Assembly (NCBI GenBank): GCA_018268035.1
Contig: JAFDXI010000058.1
Coordinates: 1 to 50,948 of the forward strand
Source of the DNA: Bacteroidota bacterium
GTDB taxonomy: Bacteria; Bacteroidota; Bacteroidia; Chitinophagales; Chitinophagaceae
DNA length: 50,948 nucleotides
Direction: 5' to 3'
A program made the position numbers and the translations under genes. Shown in pieces: positions 1-8,045 of the stretch (positions are counted from its first letter, which is position 1; every line of letters starts with the position of its first letter). Under the pieces are notes generated by a model. It had not been told where the DNA came from. It saw only the letters and a program-made list of their open reading frames with translations, and did not search any database.

Positions 1-502
1 AATGATTTGGGCGAATAAAGCTATTTTTGACATAGAGAAAGTTGGTTTTGTTGTGCAACTCAAAGCTATTTGAGATACAGACAACTTTCTCTATTTTTTT
101 TAAAACGTTTAGGACGCTATTGGTAATTAATGTATCCTCCGGACCTACATAATTCGTAAAACCATAAAAACTCGGGGTAATATCTTTTGGAATAAAAAAA
201 CTATCTGTTCTCGGATTAATGAAAGAATTTATTGCTCCTGTATCTATTAAATTTAATTGGGCAGCAATCATTTTTTTAAGTAAAGCTACTTGGTAATTAT
301 TGTGCCAGGCACCCGCTGAATCTAATTTTTGTGAAGGTGTTTTACCTTTCAAAAGAAGTGTGTCTGGGAAAACAGACATATAATTTACTTCTGAACTTTG
401 AATTTGTTGTCCTAAAATTTTATCATTAAATTCATTTTTTGTGCAAGAAACATTTAATTAGGAGATTAAGATGCAGAGAATTAATAGGTTTAGATACTTC
501 AT
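1..502 (-). pseudogene. Partial lipoprotein gene with an in-frame stop in the signal peptide
   Basis: On the minus strand an ATG at 502-500 begins MKYLNLLILCILIS, then TAA at 460-458, and the same frame continues as LNVSCTKNEFNDKILGQQ and stays open for about 150 codons to the window edge. The hydrophobic start followed by a Cys and a polar stretch is a lipoprotein signal peptide, so the stop falls just before the lipidated Cys (443-445). No start codon lies between the stop and the Cys; the next Met (NYMSVFP) would lack export signals. The mature part has no recognisable domain. The gene runs off the window, so its length is unknown. I read it as a pseudogene made by one base change, or a sequencing error; a stop-codon readthrough case is less likely. 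Confidence 0.7.
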
Positions 503-639
503 ATAATTTAGATTGTTGAAGATTGAAAAAATCAGTGCAAAGTTGTACCTAAATAATATTTATGTAACGCATATTTTTTGTTAAATTGCTTTTGTGGCAA
601 TATTTACAGCATCAGTTTTCTCAATAGGATAATTGCATT

Positions 640-647
640 TAGATTTG
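640..647 (+). promoter_or_regulatory. Possible -7 promoter element for the acyl-synthesis operon
   Basis: TAGATTTG matches the Bacteroidota -7 consensus TAnnTTTG and lies about 30 bases before the TTG start at 679. No clean TTG -33 element sits at the expected distance, so this is a moderate call. Confidence 0.4.
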
Positions 648-678
648 CTGATAATACCATTTTCAAAACAAAGATCAT

Positions 679-1482
679 TTGTCAACACCATCACAACAGT
701 TTACAGGCTATTGGGCAGTTATCCTTGGCGGCTCCAGCGGTTTTGGTTTTGCGGCAGCAGAAAAGCTCGCAATGCATGGGATGAACATAGCTGTGCTGTA
801 TCGCGAAACAGCACATACTGAAAAATTATTATTACTCCGGTTTGAAGCGCTCGCCAAAGAAAATAATGTACGCATCCTTCCATTTAATATAAATGCACTG
901 GATGAAAACGGTCGTGCAAAATTCATTGAATCATTTTCAAAACAGGCTGGAAAAAATTGTGTGCGTTTATTATTACATTCCATAGCAAGGGGCAACTTAA
1001 AACCATTGATGGCAGAAAAACCGGAAAATAGTTTAACCACCGATGATATCCGGCACACCACTTATGCCATGAGCAACAGCATCATTGACTGGGCCAGGTT
1101 ATTATTACAAGAAAATTTGTTTAATAATGATGCCCGGATAATCGGGCTCACCAGCGCCGGTGCGGATAAATACTGGTCAGGTTATGCGGCGGTTTCCATC
1201 GCTAAAGCTTCATTAAAAAGCCTGGCAACGTATATGGCTGTTGAATTTGCAAAATACAATATCAAAACCAACCTGATTCAGGCGGGCATTACAGAGACTC
1301 CTGCTTTAAAAATGATTCCGGGCAACAGCAGTTTAATTGAGTTTGCAACAACAAATAATCCGTTGGGCAGGATGACAACGCCACAGGATGTTGCCAACGC
1401 CATTTATTTATTATGCACCGATGAAGCCGCCTGGATCAATGGCGCTTTGCTCCATGTGGATGGCGGCGAACATTGCCACTGA
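679..1482 (+). CDS. Enoyl-ACP reductase-like SDR (FabI/FabL type)
   Basis: This 267-residue short-chain dehydrogenase probably reduces an enoyl- or ketoacyl-ACP using NAD(P)H in the cytoplasm. The N-terminal Rossmann motif is GGSSGFG. The active-site region reads YAAVSIAKASL, giving Tyr-x6-Lys, the spacing of FabI and FabL rather than the Tyr-x3-Lys of ordinary SDRs, and the following ASLKSLATYMAVE resembles the FabI helix. The C-terminus (LCTDEAAWINGALLHVDGG) is typical of the family. The only in-frame start after the upstream TAA at 652-654 is TTG at 679; there is no ATG and no clear Shine-Dalgarno, which is common in this phylum. It is first in a five-gene operon with a FabZ-like dehydratase, ketosynthase, ACP and PPTase, which supports an acyl-ACP substrate. 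Enoyl versus ketoacyl reduction cannot be settled from sequence. Confidence 0.8.
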   Translation: MSTPSQQFTGYWAVILGGSSGFGFAAAEKLAMHGMNIAVLYRETAHTEKLLLLRFEALAKENNVRILPFNINALDENGRAKFIESFSKQAGKNCVRLLLHSIARGNLKPLMAEKPENSLTTDDIRHTTYAMSNSIIDWARLLLQENLFNNDARIIGLTSAGADKYWSGYAAVSIAKASLKSLATYMAVEFAKYNIKTNLIQAGITETPALKMIPGNSSLIEFATTNNPLGRMTTPQDVANAIYLLCTDEAAWINGALLHVDGGEHCH

Positions 1483-1496
1483 TTATCTTTGCCATC

Positions 1497-1946
1497 ATGT
1501 TTCAGGAAATTTTAGACCGGCTACCGTATAAATCTTCATTTCGTTTTGTGGATGAGATTACTGCATTGGACACAAACGGAATTACCGGTACTTATACTTT
1601 GCGAAAAGATTCATTTTTTTATGAAGATCATTTCCCTGGTAACCCGGTAACGCCCGGTGTAATTATCACAGAGATTATGGCGCAAATAGGATTAGTGAGT
1701 TTTGGTATTTATCTTTTATTGCAGGAAAAAGACTTAACAAATCCGAATGAAAATAAATTTCCATTGTTTACATCAGCAGATGTTTCATTTCTTAAAATTG
1801 TTCTGCCTGGTGAAAAACTTACAGTTGTTTCTAAAAAACAATATTTTCGTTTTAATAAACTAAAATGCTATATAGAAATAACGAATGAGAAAGCCGAAAT
1901 GGTAGCAAGGGGTTTTTTTTCAGGGATACTTAAAAATATAGATTAA
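1497..1946 (+). CDS. 3-hydroxyacyl-ACP dehydratase, FabZ-like
   Basis: This 149-residue hot-dog-fold protein should dehydrate 3-hydroxyacyl-ACP to trans-2-enoyl-ACP. It carries the FabZ active-site block HFPGNPVTPGVIITEIMAQ, with the catalytic His and the Glu that follows in the same motif. The opening ILDRLPYKSSFRFVDEI matches the usual FabZ start (I...LPhr.PF..vD.v). I chose the ATG at 1497; an upstream TTG at 1473 would add eight residues overlapping the previous gene. The gap to the SDR gene is 14 bases and to the ketosynthase 14 bases, so the genes are surely co-transcribed. It is probably not the housekeeping FabZ, which in Bacteroidota is usually fused to LpxC, but that is background knowledge and not shown here. 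Confidence 0.88.
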   Translation: MFQEILDRLPYKSSFRFVDEITALDTNGITGTYTLRKDSFFYEDHFPGNPVTPGVIITEIMAQIGLVSFGIYLLLQEKDLTNPNENKFPLFTSADVSFLKIVLPGEKLTVVSKKQYFRFNKLKCYIEITNEKAEMVARGFFSGILKNID

Positions 1947-1960
1947 AACATAATTGCATT

Positions 1961-3232
1961 ATGAGCAGGCGTGTAGTAGTTACAGGTTTAGGCGTTGTTT
2001 CACCAAACGGAGTTGGTGTACCTGCATTTCTGCATGCATTACAAAATGGCATATCAGGATTGAAGTTTATTCCGCTTTACCATGAATTAAATTTCATCAG
2101 CCAGGTAAGTGGTTTACCCGACTTTGATACCAATCAGTTGAAAGACTATATATCGGATGTAACTTATCATGGACTAAAAGTGAAGAATATCAGCTATGCC
2201 ATCAAAGCTGCTGCAGATGCATGGATAGATGCAGGCAACAGGATTTATGATGGCCAGGTACACAAGGATACCGGATGTGTATTTGGTAATAGTATTTGCG
2301 ATACCGATTTGATGAAACATGTGATTACAACAATTGATGCCAAACACAATCGTAAGCTTGGTTCCCGTGTAGTGGAGCAACTCATGAGCAGTGGCTCTGC
2401 TGCTTATATAACCGGTTTACTGGGTATTGGCAACCGGGTAATTACCAATTCGGCCGCCTGTGCTACAGGTTCTCAGGCAGTAGTATTGGGATATGAATAC
2501 ATAAAAAGCGGAATAGCCAAACGCATGTTGGTAGGCAGCACAGAAAGCGTAGATACATTTATATTTGGCACTTTTGATGCAATGCGGATATTGTCGAGAA
2601 AATTTAATGATGCACCGGAAAAAGCTTCCAGGCCGATGAGTGCAACCGCCGGTGGTTTTGTCGCTGGATCCGGCGCCGGCGCTTTAGTATTGGAAGACCT
2701 TGATTATGCTTTGGCAAGAAACGCGACTATTTATGCAGAAGTATTAGGCGGGGCCACCAATGCAGGGGCACAACTTGGTACCGGTACTATGACTGCACCC
2801 AATGCTGAAGGAGTCATCAATTGCATAACAGATGCGGTTAATAATTCGAATATTGATCCGAAAGATATTGATTTAATCAGCGGCCACCTGACTGCAACAC
2901 TGGCCGATAAAACGGAAGTAGAAAACTGGTCAAAAGCTTTAAACAGGAGAGGAGAAAATTTTCCCATCATCAATTCTTTAAAATCAATGATTGGGCATTG
3001 CCTGAGTGCAGCAGGTTCAATAGAAATTGTAGGTGTAATTTTGCAAATCATGCATCAGTTTGTACATCCTAATATTAATCTTGAAGACCCTGTGCCGGAA
3101 ATTATCGAAATTGCAGGCTTAAAGTCATTGCCTGTAAAAACAATAAACAAACAACTCAATATTGTTGCCAAAGCTAATTTTGGTTTCGGAGATGTGAATG
3201 CCTGTCTAATTTTTTCAAAATATAAAAAGTAA
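1961..3232 (+). CDS. Beta-ketoacyl-ACP synthase (FabF/KAS II-like)
   Basis: This 423-residue thiolase-fold condensing enzyme should catalyse decarboxylative condensation of an acyl chain with malonyl-ACP. It opens with RRVVVTGLGVVSPNG, typical of FabF. The catalytic triad is intact: Cys167 in AACATGSQ, His309 in SGHLTATLADKTE (the usual HGTST motif is changed to HLTAT), and Lys341/His346 in LKSMIGH. The variant HLTAT motif and a long insertion around residues 35-75 set it apart from housekeeping FabF. The stop codon overlaps the start of the ACP gene by one base (TAATG), so translation is probably coupled. It is the chain-building enzyme of the operon; a partner chain-length factor and a malonyl transferase are not present in the window. 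Confidence 0.9.
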   Translation: MSRRVVVTGLGVVSPNGVGVPAFLHALQNGISGLKFIPLYHELNFISQVSGLPDFDTNQLKDYISDVTYHGLKVKNISYAIKAAADAWIDAGNRIYDGQVHKDTGCVFGNSICDTDLMKHVITTIDAKHNRKLGSRVVEQLMSSGSAAYITGLLGIGNRVITNSAACATGSQAVVLGYEYIKSGIAKRMLVGSTESVDTFIFGTFDAMRILSRKFNDAPEKASRPMSATAGGFVAGSGAGALVLEDLDYALARNATIYAEVLGGATNAGAQLGTGTMTAPNAEGVINCITDAVNNSNIDPKDIDLISGHLTATLADKTEVENWSKALNRRGENFPIINSLKSMIGHCLSAAGSIEIVGVILQIMHQFVHPNINLEDPVPEIIEIAGLKSLPVKTINKQLNIVAKANFGFGDVNACLIFSKYKK

Positions 3233-3489
3233 TGAGCAGAGAAGAAATTTTTGAAGAGTTAAAGAAAGTATTGGAACCATACACAATGGATAAGATGTCC
3301 CTGAATACTATTAATGGTAAAACAGAGTTTGTCAGGGACCTTAAAATAAATTCAGCCAACCTGATTGACATCATCATTGATGCTGAAGACAGGTATGATA
3401 TTGAAGTGGACCCTGATTCTGCAGAAAAAATCCATGATGTTGATTCCTGTATTGATGTCATCATGGATAAACTGAAAGCCAGACAGTGA
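3232..3489 (+). CDS. Acyl carrier protein
   Basis: This 85-residue acidic protein is a dedicated acyl carrier protein. The four-helix pattern is clear, and the modified serine is in LKINSANLIDIII, corresponding to the DSL motif of ACPs (Asp replaced by Asn). The 4'-phosphopantetheine arm would be added by the PPTase encoded immediately downstream. The start overlaps the ketosynthase stop by one base, and the stop overlaps the PPTase start by GTGA. It is divergent from housekeeping AcpP in the DSL motif, so it most likely serves only this pathway. Confidence 0.88.
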   Translation: MSREEIFEELKKVLEPYTMDKMSLNTINGKTEFVRDLKINSANLIDIIIDAEDRYDIEVDPDSAEKIHDVDSCIDVIMDKLKARQ

Positions 3490-4139
3490 CAAGTACCGGT
3501 AATGATATCATTTCTTTAGAATTGACTGACCCCGTATTGACATGCAGGGAAAGATTTTATTCAAAACTGTTGAGTAAAACAGAGGTTGATTTATTTAAAA
3601 CAACAAGCCCATTAAAGTTTCCATTGGAAAGTTTTATCTGGCTGGCATGGAGCATAAAAGAATCTGTATATAAGTTTCATAAAAGGAAAAACCAGGAGAT
3701 TTTGTTTTCACCAACAAAAATTATTGTTCAAAAAATAAATTCCCCCACTGACAGATTTGAATGGAACAATAGAAAATATGAAGCTGTTTCTTTTGATGAA
3801 GCATTTTGTTTTTGTTGTGAAACCAGTTATGAAGGACAAAAATTTTTTACAAGGTCACTGGTATCTGAAACAATAATTTTTACTGTTGCCAACAACAGCA
3901 ACAGTTTTGAAAATGTTTGCTGGGGTATTCAATATATTGATGATGATAATTACATCAATCAATCACAAACAGTGAGAGATTTTATGTTGGGAAAACTTCA
4001 GTGTATTATTCCGAAACAACAAATAGTGATTGATAAAACAGGAGCAGGATATCCGGTTTTGAGAGAACAGGAAAACATCGCTGTTTCTTTCTCACATCAT
4101 GGACATTATGTGGCCTATTCTTTTGTGGCCGGTGAATAA
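3486..4139 (+). CDS. 4'-phosphopantetheinyl transferase
   Basis: This 217-residue protein should move the phosphopantetheine arm from CoA to the ACP encoded just upstream. The two metal/CoA motifs of the superfamily are present: TGNDIISLE near the N-terminus (GxD) and WLAWSIKESVYK around residues 52-63 (W..KEa..K). Start is a GTG at 3486 inside GTGA, overlapping the ACP stop. The C-terminal half (IAVSFSHHGHYVAYSF) fits the second pseudo-repeat of Sfp-type enzymes, but the length is nearer a compact Sfp than a 120-residue AcpS. Together with its neighbours it makes the module self-sufficient for carrier activation. Confidence 0.85.
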   Translation: MTSTGNDIISLELTDPVLTCRERFYSKLLSKTEVDLFKTTSPLKFPLESFIWLAWSIKESVYKFHKRKNQEILFSPTKIIVQKINSPTDRFEWNNRKYEAVSFDEAFCFCCETSYEGQKFFTRSLVSETIIFTVANNSNSFENVCWGIQYIDDDNYINQSQTVRDFMLGKLQCIIPKQQIVIDKTGAGYPVLREQENIAVSFSHHGHYVAYSFVAGE

Positions 4140-4143
4140 AATA

Positions 4144-4159
4144 AAAAACAACTGTTTTT
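4144..4159. terminator. Weak AT-rich hairpin between convergent genes
   Basis: AAAAACA-AC-TGTTTTT forms a 7-bp stem between the PPTase stop (4139) and the dapA stop (4194). It is all A/T except one pair, so termination is plausible in both directions but not certain. Confidence 0.4.
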
Positions 4160-4193
4160 ATTATTTATAAAAAAGTAAATCCTCTGCAAAAAT

Positions 4194-5078
4194 TTATTTC
4201 TTCAAATACTCTTTTATTTTTTCCTGGTATTTTTTGCTGAGGGGAACCAATGGTAAACGCAGATAATTTTTTATCAATCCTTTCTCGGTGAGAAAATCTT
4301 TTATACCTGCAGGATTATTTTCAACAAACATGAGCTCATAAGCTTCCACCAGTTTATCGTTGATTGATTTTGCTTTTTTGAAATCAAGCTTCAGGCTGGC
4401 ACGCACCATATCTGAAAATTCTCTTGGAAAAGCATTCGCAGCAACACTAATGACACCCTGCATCCCACAGGCAATTTGTGGCATTGCCAATGCATCATCA
4501 CCACTCACTACTAAAAAATCTTTAGGCACATCGCGCAATACTTTAATGCATTGTGCAAAATCTCCACCAGCTTCTTTAATTCCTCCAATATTTTCAACTT
4601 CATTAGCCAGTCTGATGATGGTGCCTGCATCTACATTTTTCGCTGACCTTCCCGGCACATTATAAATCAGGATAGGTTTGGGTGAAGATTTGGCAAGCGC
4701 TTTATAATGTTGATAAATTCCTTCCTGTGATGGCTTGTTATAATAAGGTGAAGTGCTCAACACAGCAACTGCATTATCCAATGGATATGTTTCAAGTTCA
4801 TGAACAATTTCATAAGTGTGGTTGCCACCAATGCCAACTACAACAGGCACACGCTTCTTCACGATATCATAAGTATATTTAATGATGTCTGTTTTTTCAG
4901 CACTGTGCAATGTAGGAGTTTCTGCTGTTGTGCCTAATGCAACAACAAATTCAACTTTGCCATTAATCACATAGTTGATCATATCCTTCAGCCCATCATA
5001 ATCAACATCATAATTTTTTTTAAAAGGAGTTACCAATGCTACTCCGGTACCGCTTAATGTATCTTTTAAAGAAGCCAT
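4194..5078 (-). CDS. dapA: 4-hydroxy-tetrahydrodipicolinate synthase
   Basis: DapA condenses pyruvate with aspartate semialdehyde, the first step of the lysine/diaminopimelate branch. The 294-residue protein has the TIM-barrel family landmarks: ALGTTAETPTL (usually GTTGE, here Ala for Gly), SPYYNKPSQEG, IYNVPGRS with Tyr139, and Lys168 in GGIKEA as the Schiff-base lysine. I start at the ATG at 5078 (MASLKDTLSGTGVALVTPF), which matches the family N-terminus; an upstream ATG at 5111 would add eleven residues with no family match. A 48-base gap separates it from the yebC-like gene upstream on the same strand, so the two may be co-transcribed. Confidence 0.93.
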   Translation of the reverse strand: MASLKDTLSGTGVALVTPFKKNYDVDYDGLKDMINYVINGKVEFVVALGTTAETPTLHSAEKTDIIKYTYDIVKKRVPVVVGIGGNHTYEIVHELETYPLDNAVAVLSTSPYYNKPSQEGIYQHYKALAKSSPKPILIYNVPGRSAKNVDAGTIIRLANEVENIGGIKEAGGDFAQCIKVLRDVPKDFLVVSGDDALAMPQIACGMQGVISVAANAFPREFSDMVRASLKLDFKKAKSINDKLVEAYELMFVENNPAGIKDFLTEKGLIKNYLRLPLVPLSKKYQEKIKEYLKK

Positions 5079-5126
5079 AAGATTTGTATTAAAAAATGAA
5101 AATTCATTCAACCACTCATTACAAAA

Positions 5127-5849
5127 TCAACCCATATTATGAAAGACCTTGCTGACATCATCATCCTGTTCCAGCCGCTCAATCAGTTTACTTACATCTT
5201 CCGCCTGAGCTTCTGTTACAGGCACTGTTGTGGATGGTATCCATTCTATCTCCGCACTCAATGGTGTGATGGATTTATCTTCGAGCGCTTTTTGCAGTTT
5301 GCCAAAGTCAACGAAAGCACAACGCAACACTATAATATCATTTCCGTTTTCATCAGTGCTTTCACCCATTTCTTCCAGGCCATAATCAATCAGATCCAAC
5401 TCGAGGTCATCTACCTGTAAACCTTCTGGATTTAATTTGAAGACGCCCATCTTTTTAAACTGGAAACTTACACTTCCATTATTGCCCAATGTGCCGCCGC
5501 CTTTATTAAAATGGCTTTTTACATTGGCCACTGTGCGTACATGGTTGTCTGTTGCAGTTTCCACTAACAAAGCAACACCGTGCGGAGCATATCCCTCGTA
5601 TAAAATCTCTTCATAGTTATCCATTTCTTTGCCCGACGCTCTTTTTATAGCTGCTTCTATTCTGTCTTTCGGCATGTTTACACTCTTCGCATTTTGCATA
5701 CAACGCCTGAGTGCAGGATTGGTAGCAGGGTCTGACCCACCAGCTTTTACTGCAATTGTAATTTCTTTTCCTATACGTGTAAACTGTTTTGCCATCCTGT
5801 CCCACCGGGCAAACATGGTAGCTTTTCTTACTTCAAAAATTCTTCCCAT
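5127..5849 (-). CDS. yebC: YebC/TACO1 family translation-associated protein
   Basis: The 240-residue protein is a full-length YebC family member, formerly called a transcriptional regulator and now linked to relief of ribosome stalling. The signature is visible in order: [43 protein letters not shown] split over residues 30-50, [28 protein letters not shown] and [19 protein letters not shown] start at the ATG at 5849 because MGRIFEVRK is the usual beginning (MGRxFxxRK); the open frame extends 29 residues upstream without family similarity. It lies directly upstream of dapA. Confidence 0.92.
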   Translation of the reverse strand: MGRIFEVRKATMFARWDRMAKQFTRIGKEITIAVKAGGSDPATNPALRRCMQNAKSVNMPKDRIEAAIKRASGKEMDNYEEILYEGYAPHGVALLVETATDNHVRTVANVKSHFNKGGGTLGNNGSVSFQFKKMGVFKLNPEGLQVDDLELDLIDYGLEEMGESTDENGNDIIVLRCAFVDFGKLQKALEDKSITPLSAEIEWIPSTTVPVTEAQAEDVSKLIERLEQDDDVSKVFHNMG

Positions 5850-6053
5850 AAAATCAAACAAATACTTTAAGGCCTGCAAAGTAAAAACTTTGTGGTTGTG
5901 TTTAAAATGATTTTTGAAATACCAGGTTGTAAACAATGATTGGTGTAGCTAATTTCTAATTGATTTTTCAATGTAATAATTGAAATTTCTTTGAATAAAG
6001 TAGAAATATCGTGCCGGCATTTTTGAAAATATTATTTATCATTTTTAAAAAGA

Positions 6054-6088
6054 AAAGAGGTTGCACCAGTAATTGGTACAACCTCTTT
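6054..6088 (-). terminator. Rho-independent terminator of the coiled-coil gene
   Basis: AAAGAGGTTG (6054-6063) pairs with CAACCTCTTT (6079-6088), and after one C/A mismatch ACCA pairs with TGGT. On the minus strand a T-rich stretch follows. It sits 22 bases past the stop of the gene at 6110-7105. Confidence 0.8.
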
Positions 6089-6109
6089 TAAACATTGTGA
6101 ATAATTCAA

Positions 6110-7105
6110 TTAACCAAATAAACCGCCTTTTTTCAACAGTTTGGTGCCTTGTCCGATTTTATAACCGTTCTGATAAATTTCAATTTTATAGCTGCCTGTT
6201 TGATATTTTCCGCTTTCAGGTTTCCAGTCAAAACTTACCGGCATCCTTTTGCCTTGTTCATAATTTACAGTCACCTTATTGGTATAAACTTTTTCACCTT
6301 CATCCCTTGTATTAAATGTGCCGCTTCCATTACTTGGTATCGTTACCGGGTGGCCATCAGGTGAAGTAACGCAAACATATAAATCTTTATTACCACTGGA
6401 TGCAATACGATTTTCATCCAAATCAAATGAAATCCTAAAGACATCAGTCTTTTTTGCTTTTGTTACTTCTTTTTCTTTACCGCTTGATTTTATATCAATT
6501 GCTGTTATATTGATGTTGGAAGCATGCAAAGTGGAGCCAACATCTTCCACGTGTGCTTTTTCAGCAGATGTTTCTGTCAGTGCTTGTTCCACTCTTGTTT
6601 TCTGTGCTGTTAAAGTATCTCTTTGTGTAGTAAGGTCCTGATTGGCAGTTGTCAATGTTTGGTTTTCCTGTTTCAATTGTTCCACCTGTGCCAATAGATC
6701 TGTGATCTTTCCATTTAATTCATTAATCATTGCACGGGCTTTTTTCAGGTCACCATCTTTCTTTGCCAATTCAGTTTTAATCTGGCTTTTAAGATTATCA
6801 ATTTCCGTTTTACGGTCAGCCAGTTCGCCAGTAAGTTTTGTATTATCACCAGTCAAAGAATCCATTCTTGCCAGTGCATCATTATACTCTGCTTCAACTG
6901 CTGCACGGGAAGAATCTGCAGTAGTATATTGAGAAGTTATCTGATCTATTTTATTACTGGTCTGATTTTTATCATAAATAATATAACCCCATGTACCAAC
7001 CAAAGCGGCTATTAAGATTCCATAAATTAATGTTCTATTGTCTTTAGGCTTTCCTTCAGGTTGGTTACCAGACGTACCCGTTGAAGGATAATTACTGTAG
7101 CTCAT
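6110..7105 (-). CDS. Membrane-anchored coiled-coil protein of unknown function
   Basis: I do not recognise a named family. The 331-residue protein has a short hydrophilic N-terminus rich in Ser, Gly and Pro, one membrane segment around residues 26-44 (TLIYGILIAALVGTWGYII), a long coiled coil from about 55 to 195 with regular heptads (LTGELADRKTEIDNLKSQI is representative), and a C-terminal globular part from about 205 (NITAIDIKSS...) to the end that is rich in beta strands and ends in KLLKKGGLFG. The layout suggests a single-pass protein whose coiled coil and C-domain face the periplasm, or the cytoplasm if the orientation is inverted. The gene has its own terminator, and its start is only four bases from the divergent exonuclease reading frame. 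A structural or envelope role is inference only. Confidence 0.75.
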   Translation of the reverse strand: MSYSNYPSTGTSGNQPEGKPKDNRTLIYGILIAALVGTWGYIIYDKNQTSNKIDQITSQYTTADSSRAAVEAEYNDALARMDSLTGDNTKLTGELADRKTEIDNLKSQIKTELAKKDGDLKKARAMINELNGKITDLLAQVEQLKQENQTLTTANQDLTTQRDTLTAQKTRVEQALTETSAEKAHVEDVGSTLHASNINITAIDIKSSGKEKEVTKAKKTDVFRISFDLDENRIASSGNKDLYVCVTSPDGHPVTIPSNGSGTFNTRDEGEKVYTNKVTVNYEQGKRMPVSFDWKPESGKYQTGSYKIEIYQNGYKIGQGTKLLKKGGLFG

Positions 7106-7109
7106 ATAT

Positions 7110-7883
7110 ATGTTTTATTTGTTTGAGAATTTGCTTAATATTGAGAAAATATTTTTTTTGAATAGTACAATATCTTTATTTAACCTGCTCTTAATTGATA
7201 TTGAAACAGTACCCTGTTATCAAAGGTTCGAATTACTTCCCGACGATATTCAAATTCTTTGGGCGGACAAAATTTCCAAAACCGTGCCAGAAAATATACC
7301 ACCTGAAGAAAGCTACTTGCAAAAAGCAGGTATCCTGGCAGAGTTTGGAAAAATTGTTTGCATATCTATTGGCTATTTCTTTGAGGGGCCGGAAAGCAAA
7401 ATCAGCTTTAAAGTTAAAAGCATTTATGGTTTTGATGAAAAGGAAATTTTGCACAATTTTTTGCAGATCACAGATACCTTTAACAAAAAGCAACGTTTTC
7501 AGTTTGGCGGGCACAACATTAAGGAATTTGATATTCCCTATATCTGCAGGCGGCTGCTCATCAATAATATTCCATTACCCGGTTATCTGAGTTTACATGG
7601 CGCCAAACCCTGGGAAGTAGAAATGGCTGATACATTACAATGGTGGAAATTTGGTGATTATAAAAATTATGTTTCATTACACCTGCTCGCCAATATATTA
7701 GGCATTCCCAGTTCAAAAGGCGATATGGATGGCAGTAAAGTGAGGGAAGTTTATTATGAAGAACAAAACCTTGAACGCATAGCAACCTATTGTGAAAAAG
7801 ATGTAATAGTAGTGGCAAACATTATCCTGCGTTTTAAAAATATGCCCTTGCTGAAAGCAGAAAATATCCTGTTTGTAAAATAG
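7110..7883 (+). CDS. Predicted 3'-5' exonuclease, PolB-like (DEDD fold)
   Basis: The protein belongs to the family described as a predicted 3'-5' exonuclease related to the PolB exonuclease domain. The three DEDD motifs are visible: LLLIDIETVP (Exo I, Asp/Glu), GGHNIKEFDIPYICRR (Exo II, HN...FD) and IATYCEKDVIVVANI (Exo III, Tyr-Cys-x2-Asp). Length is near 257 residues. The ATG at 7110 is only four bases from the divergent ATG of the coiled-coil gene, and the first 27 residues do not look like family sequence; a TTG at 7158 or another non-ATG start closer to LLLIDIET may be the true one. Likely role is trimming DNA or RNA 3' ends in repair or turnover; the substrate is unknown. Confidence 0.8.
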   Translation: MFYLFENLLNIEKIFFLNSTISLFNLLLIDIETVPCYQRFELLPDDIQILWADKISKTVPENIPPEESYLQKAGILAEFGKIVCISIGYFFEGPESKISFKVKSIYGFDEKEILHNFLQITDTFNKKQRFQFGGHNIKEFDIPYICRRLLINNIPLPGYLSLHGAKPWEVEMADTLQWWKFGDYKNYVSLHLLANILGIPSSKGDMDGSKVREVYYEEQNLERIATYCEKDVIVVANIILRFKNMPLLKAENILFVK

Positions 7884-7894
7884 TAGTACAATCA

Positions 7895-7926
7895 TTGTTA
7901 TCGTTTGTAAAAAGCTTCTATATTTG
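7895..7926 (+). promoter_or_regulatory. Promoter of tRNA-Phe
   Basis: TTG at 7895-7897 and TATATTTG at 7919-7926 are separated by 21 bases, matching the Bacteroidota sigma-factor consensus TTG / TAnnTTTG. The tRNA begins ten bases after the -7 box, where transcription or a very short 5' leader would be expected. Confidence 0.75.
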
Positions 7927-7935
7927 CACCCCGTT

Positions 7936-8008
7936 GGTGCGGTAGCTCAGTCGGTAGAGCAAAGGACTGAAAATCCTTGTGTCGGCGGTTCGATCCCGCC
8001 CCACACCA
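7936..8008 (+). tRNA. tRNA-Phe (anticodon GAA)
   Basis: A full cloverleaf can be drawn: acceptor GGTGCGG / CCACACC, TA at 8-9, D arm GCTC-AGTCGGTA-GAGC, anticodon arm AAGGA-CTGAAAA-TCCTT with anticodon GAA at 7969-7971, variable loop GTGTC, T arm GGCGG-TTCGATC-CCGCC, discriminator A. The 3' CCA is not encoded (ACAA follows), as is common in the phylum. The acceptor stem has one C5-A68 mismatch (7940 and 8003). Strong promoter and terminator flank it. A broken partial copy lies 300 bases downstream. Confidence 0.95.
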
Positions 8009-8010
8009 CA

Positions 8011-8036
8011 AAGACCTCTGATAATTCAGGGGTCTT
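8011..8036 (+). terminator. Terminator after tRNA-Phe
   Basis: AAGACCTCTGA (8011-8021) pairs with TCAGGGGTCTT (8026-8036) around a TAAT loop: eleven pairs, one of them T-G. A short pyrimidine stretch follows. It starts two bases after the tRNA. Confidence 0.75.
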
Positions 8037-8045
8037 CTTATCTCT

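Noticed and set aside
32-94. A terminator from the nested inverted repeat
   Set aside because: It lies inside an open coding frame and the T run follows only on one side by chance; listed as an oddity instead.
578-821. Short plus-strand reading frames before the SDR gene
   Set aside because: They overlap the SDR in other frames and lack coding composition.
4682-4882. Reading frame opposite dapA
   Set aside because: It is a shadow of the conserved dapA frame.
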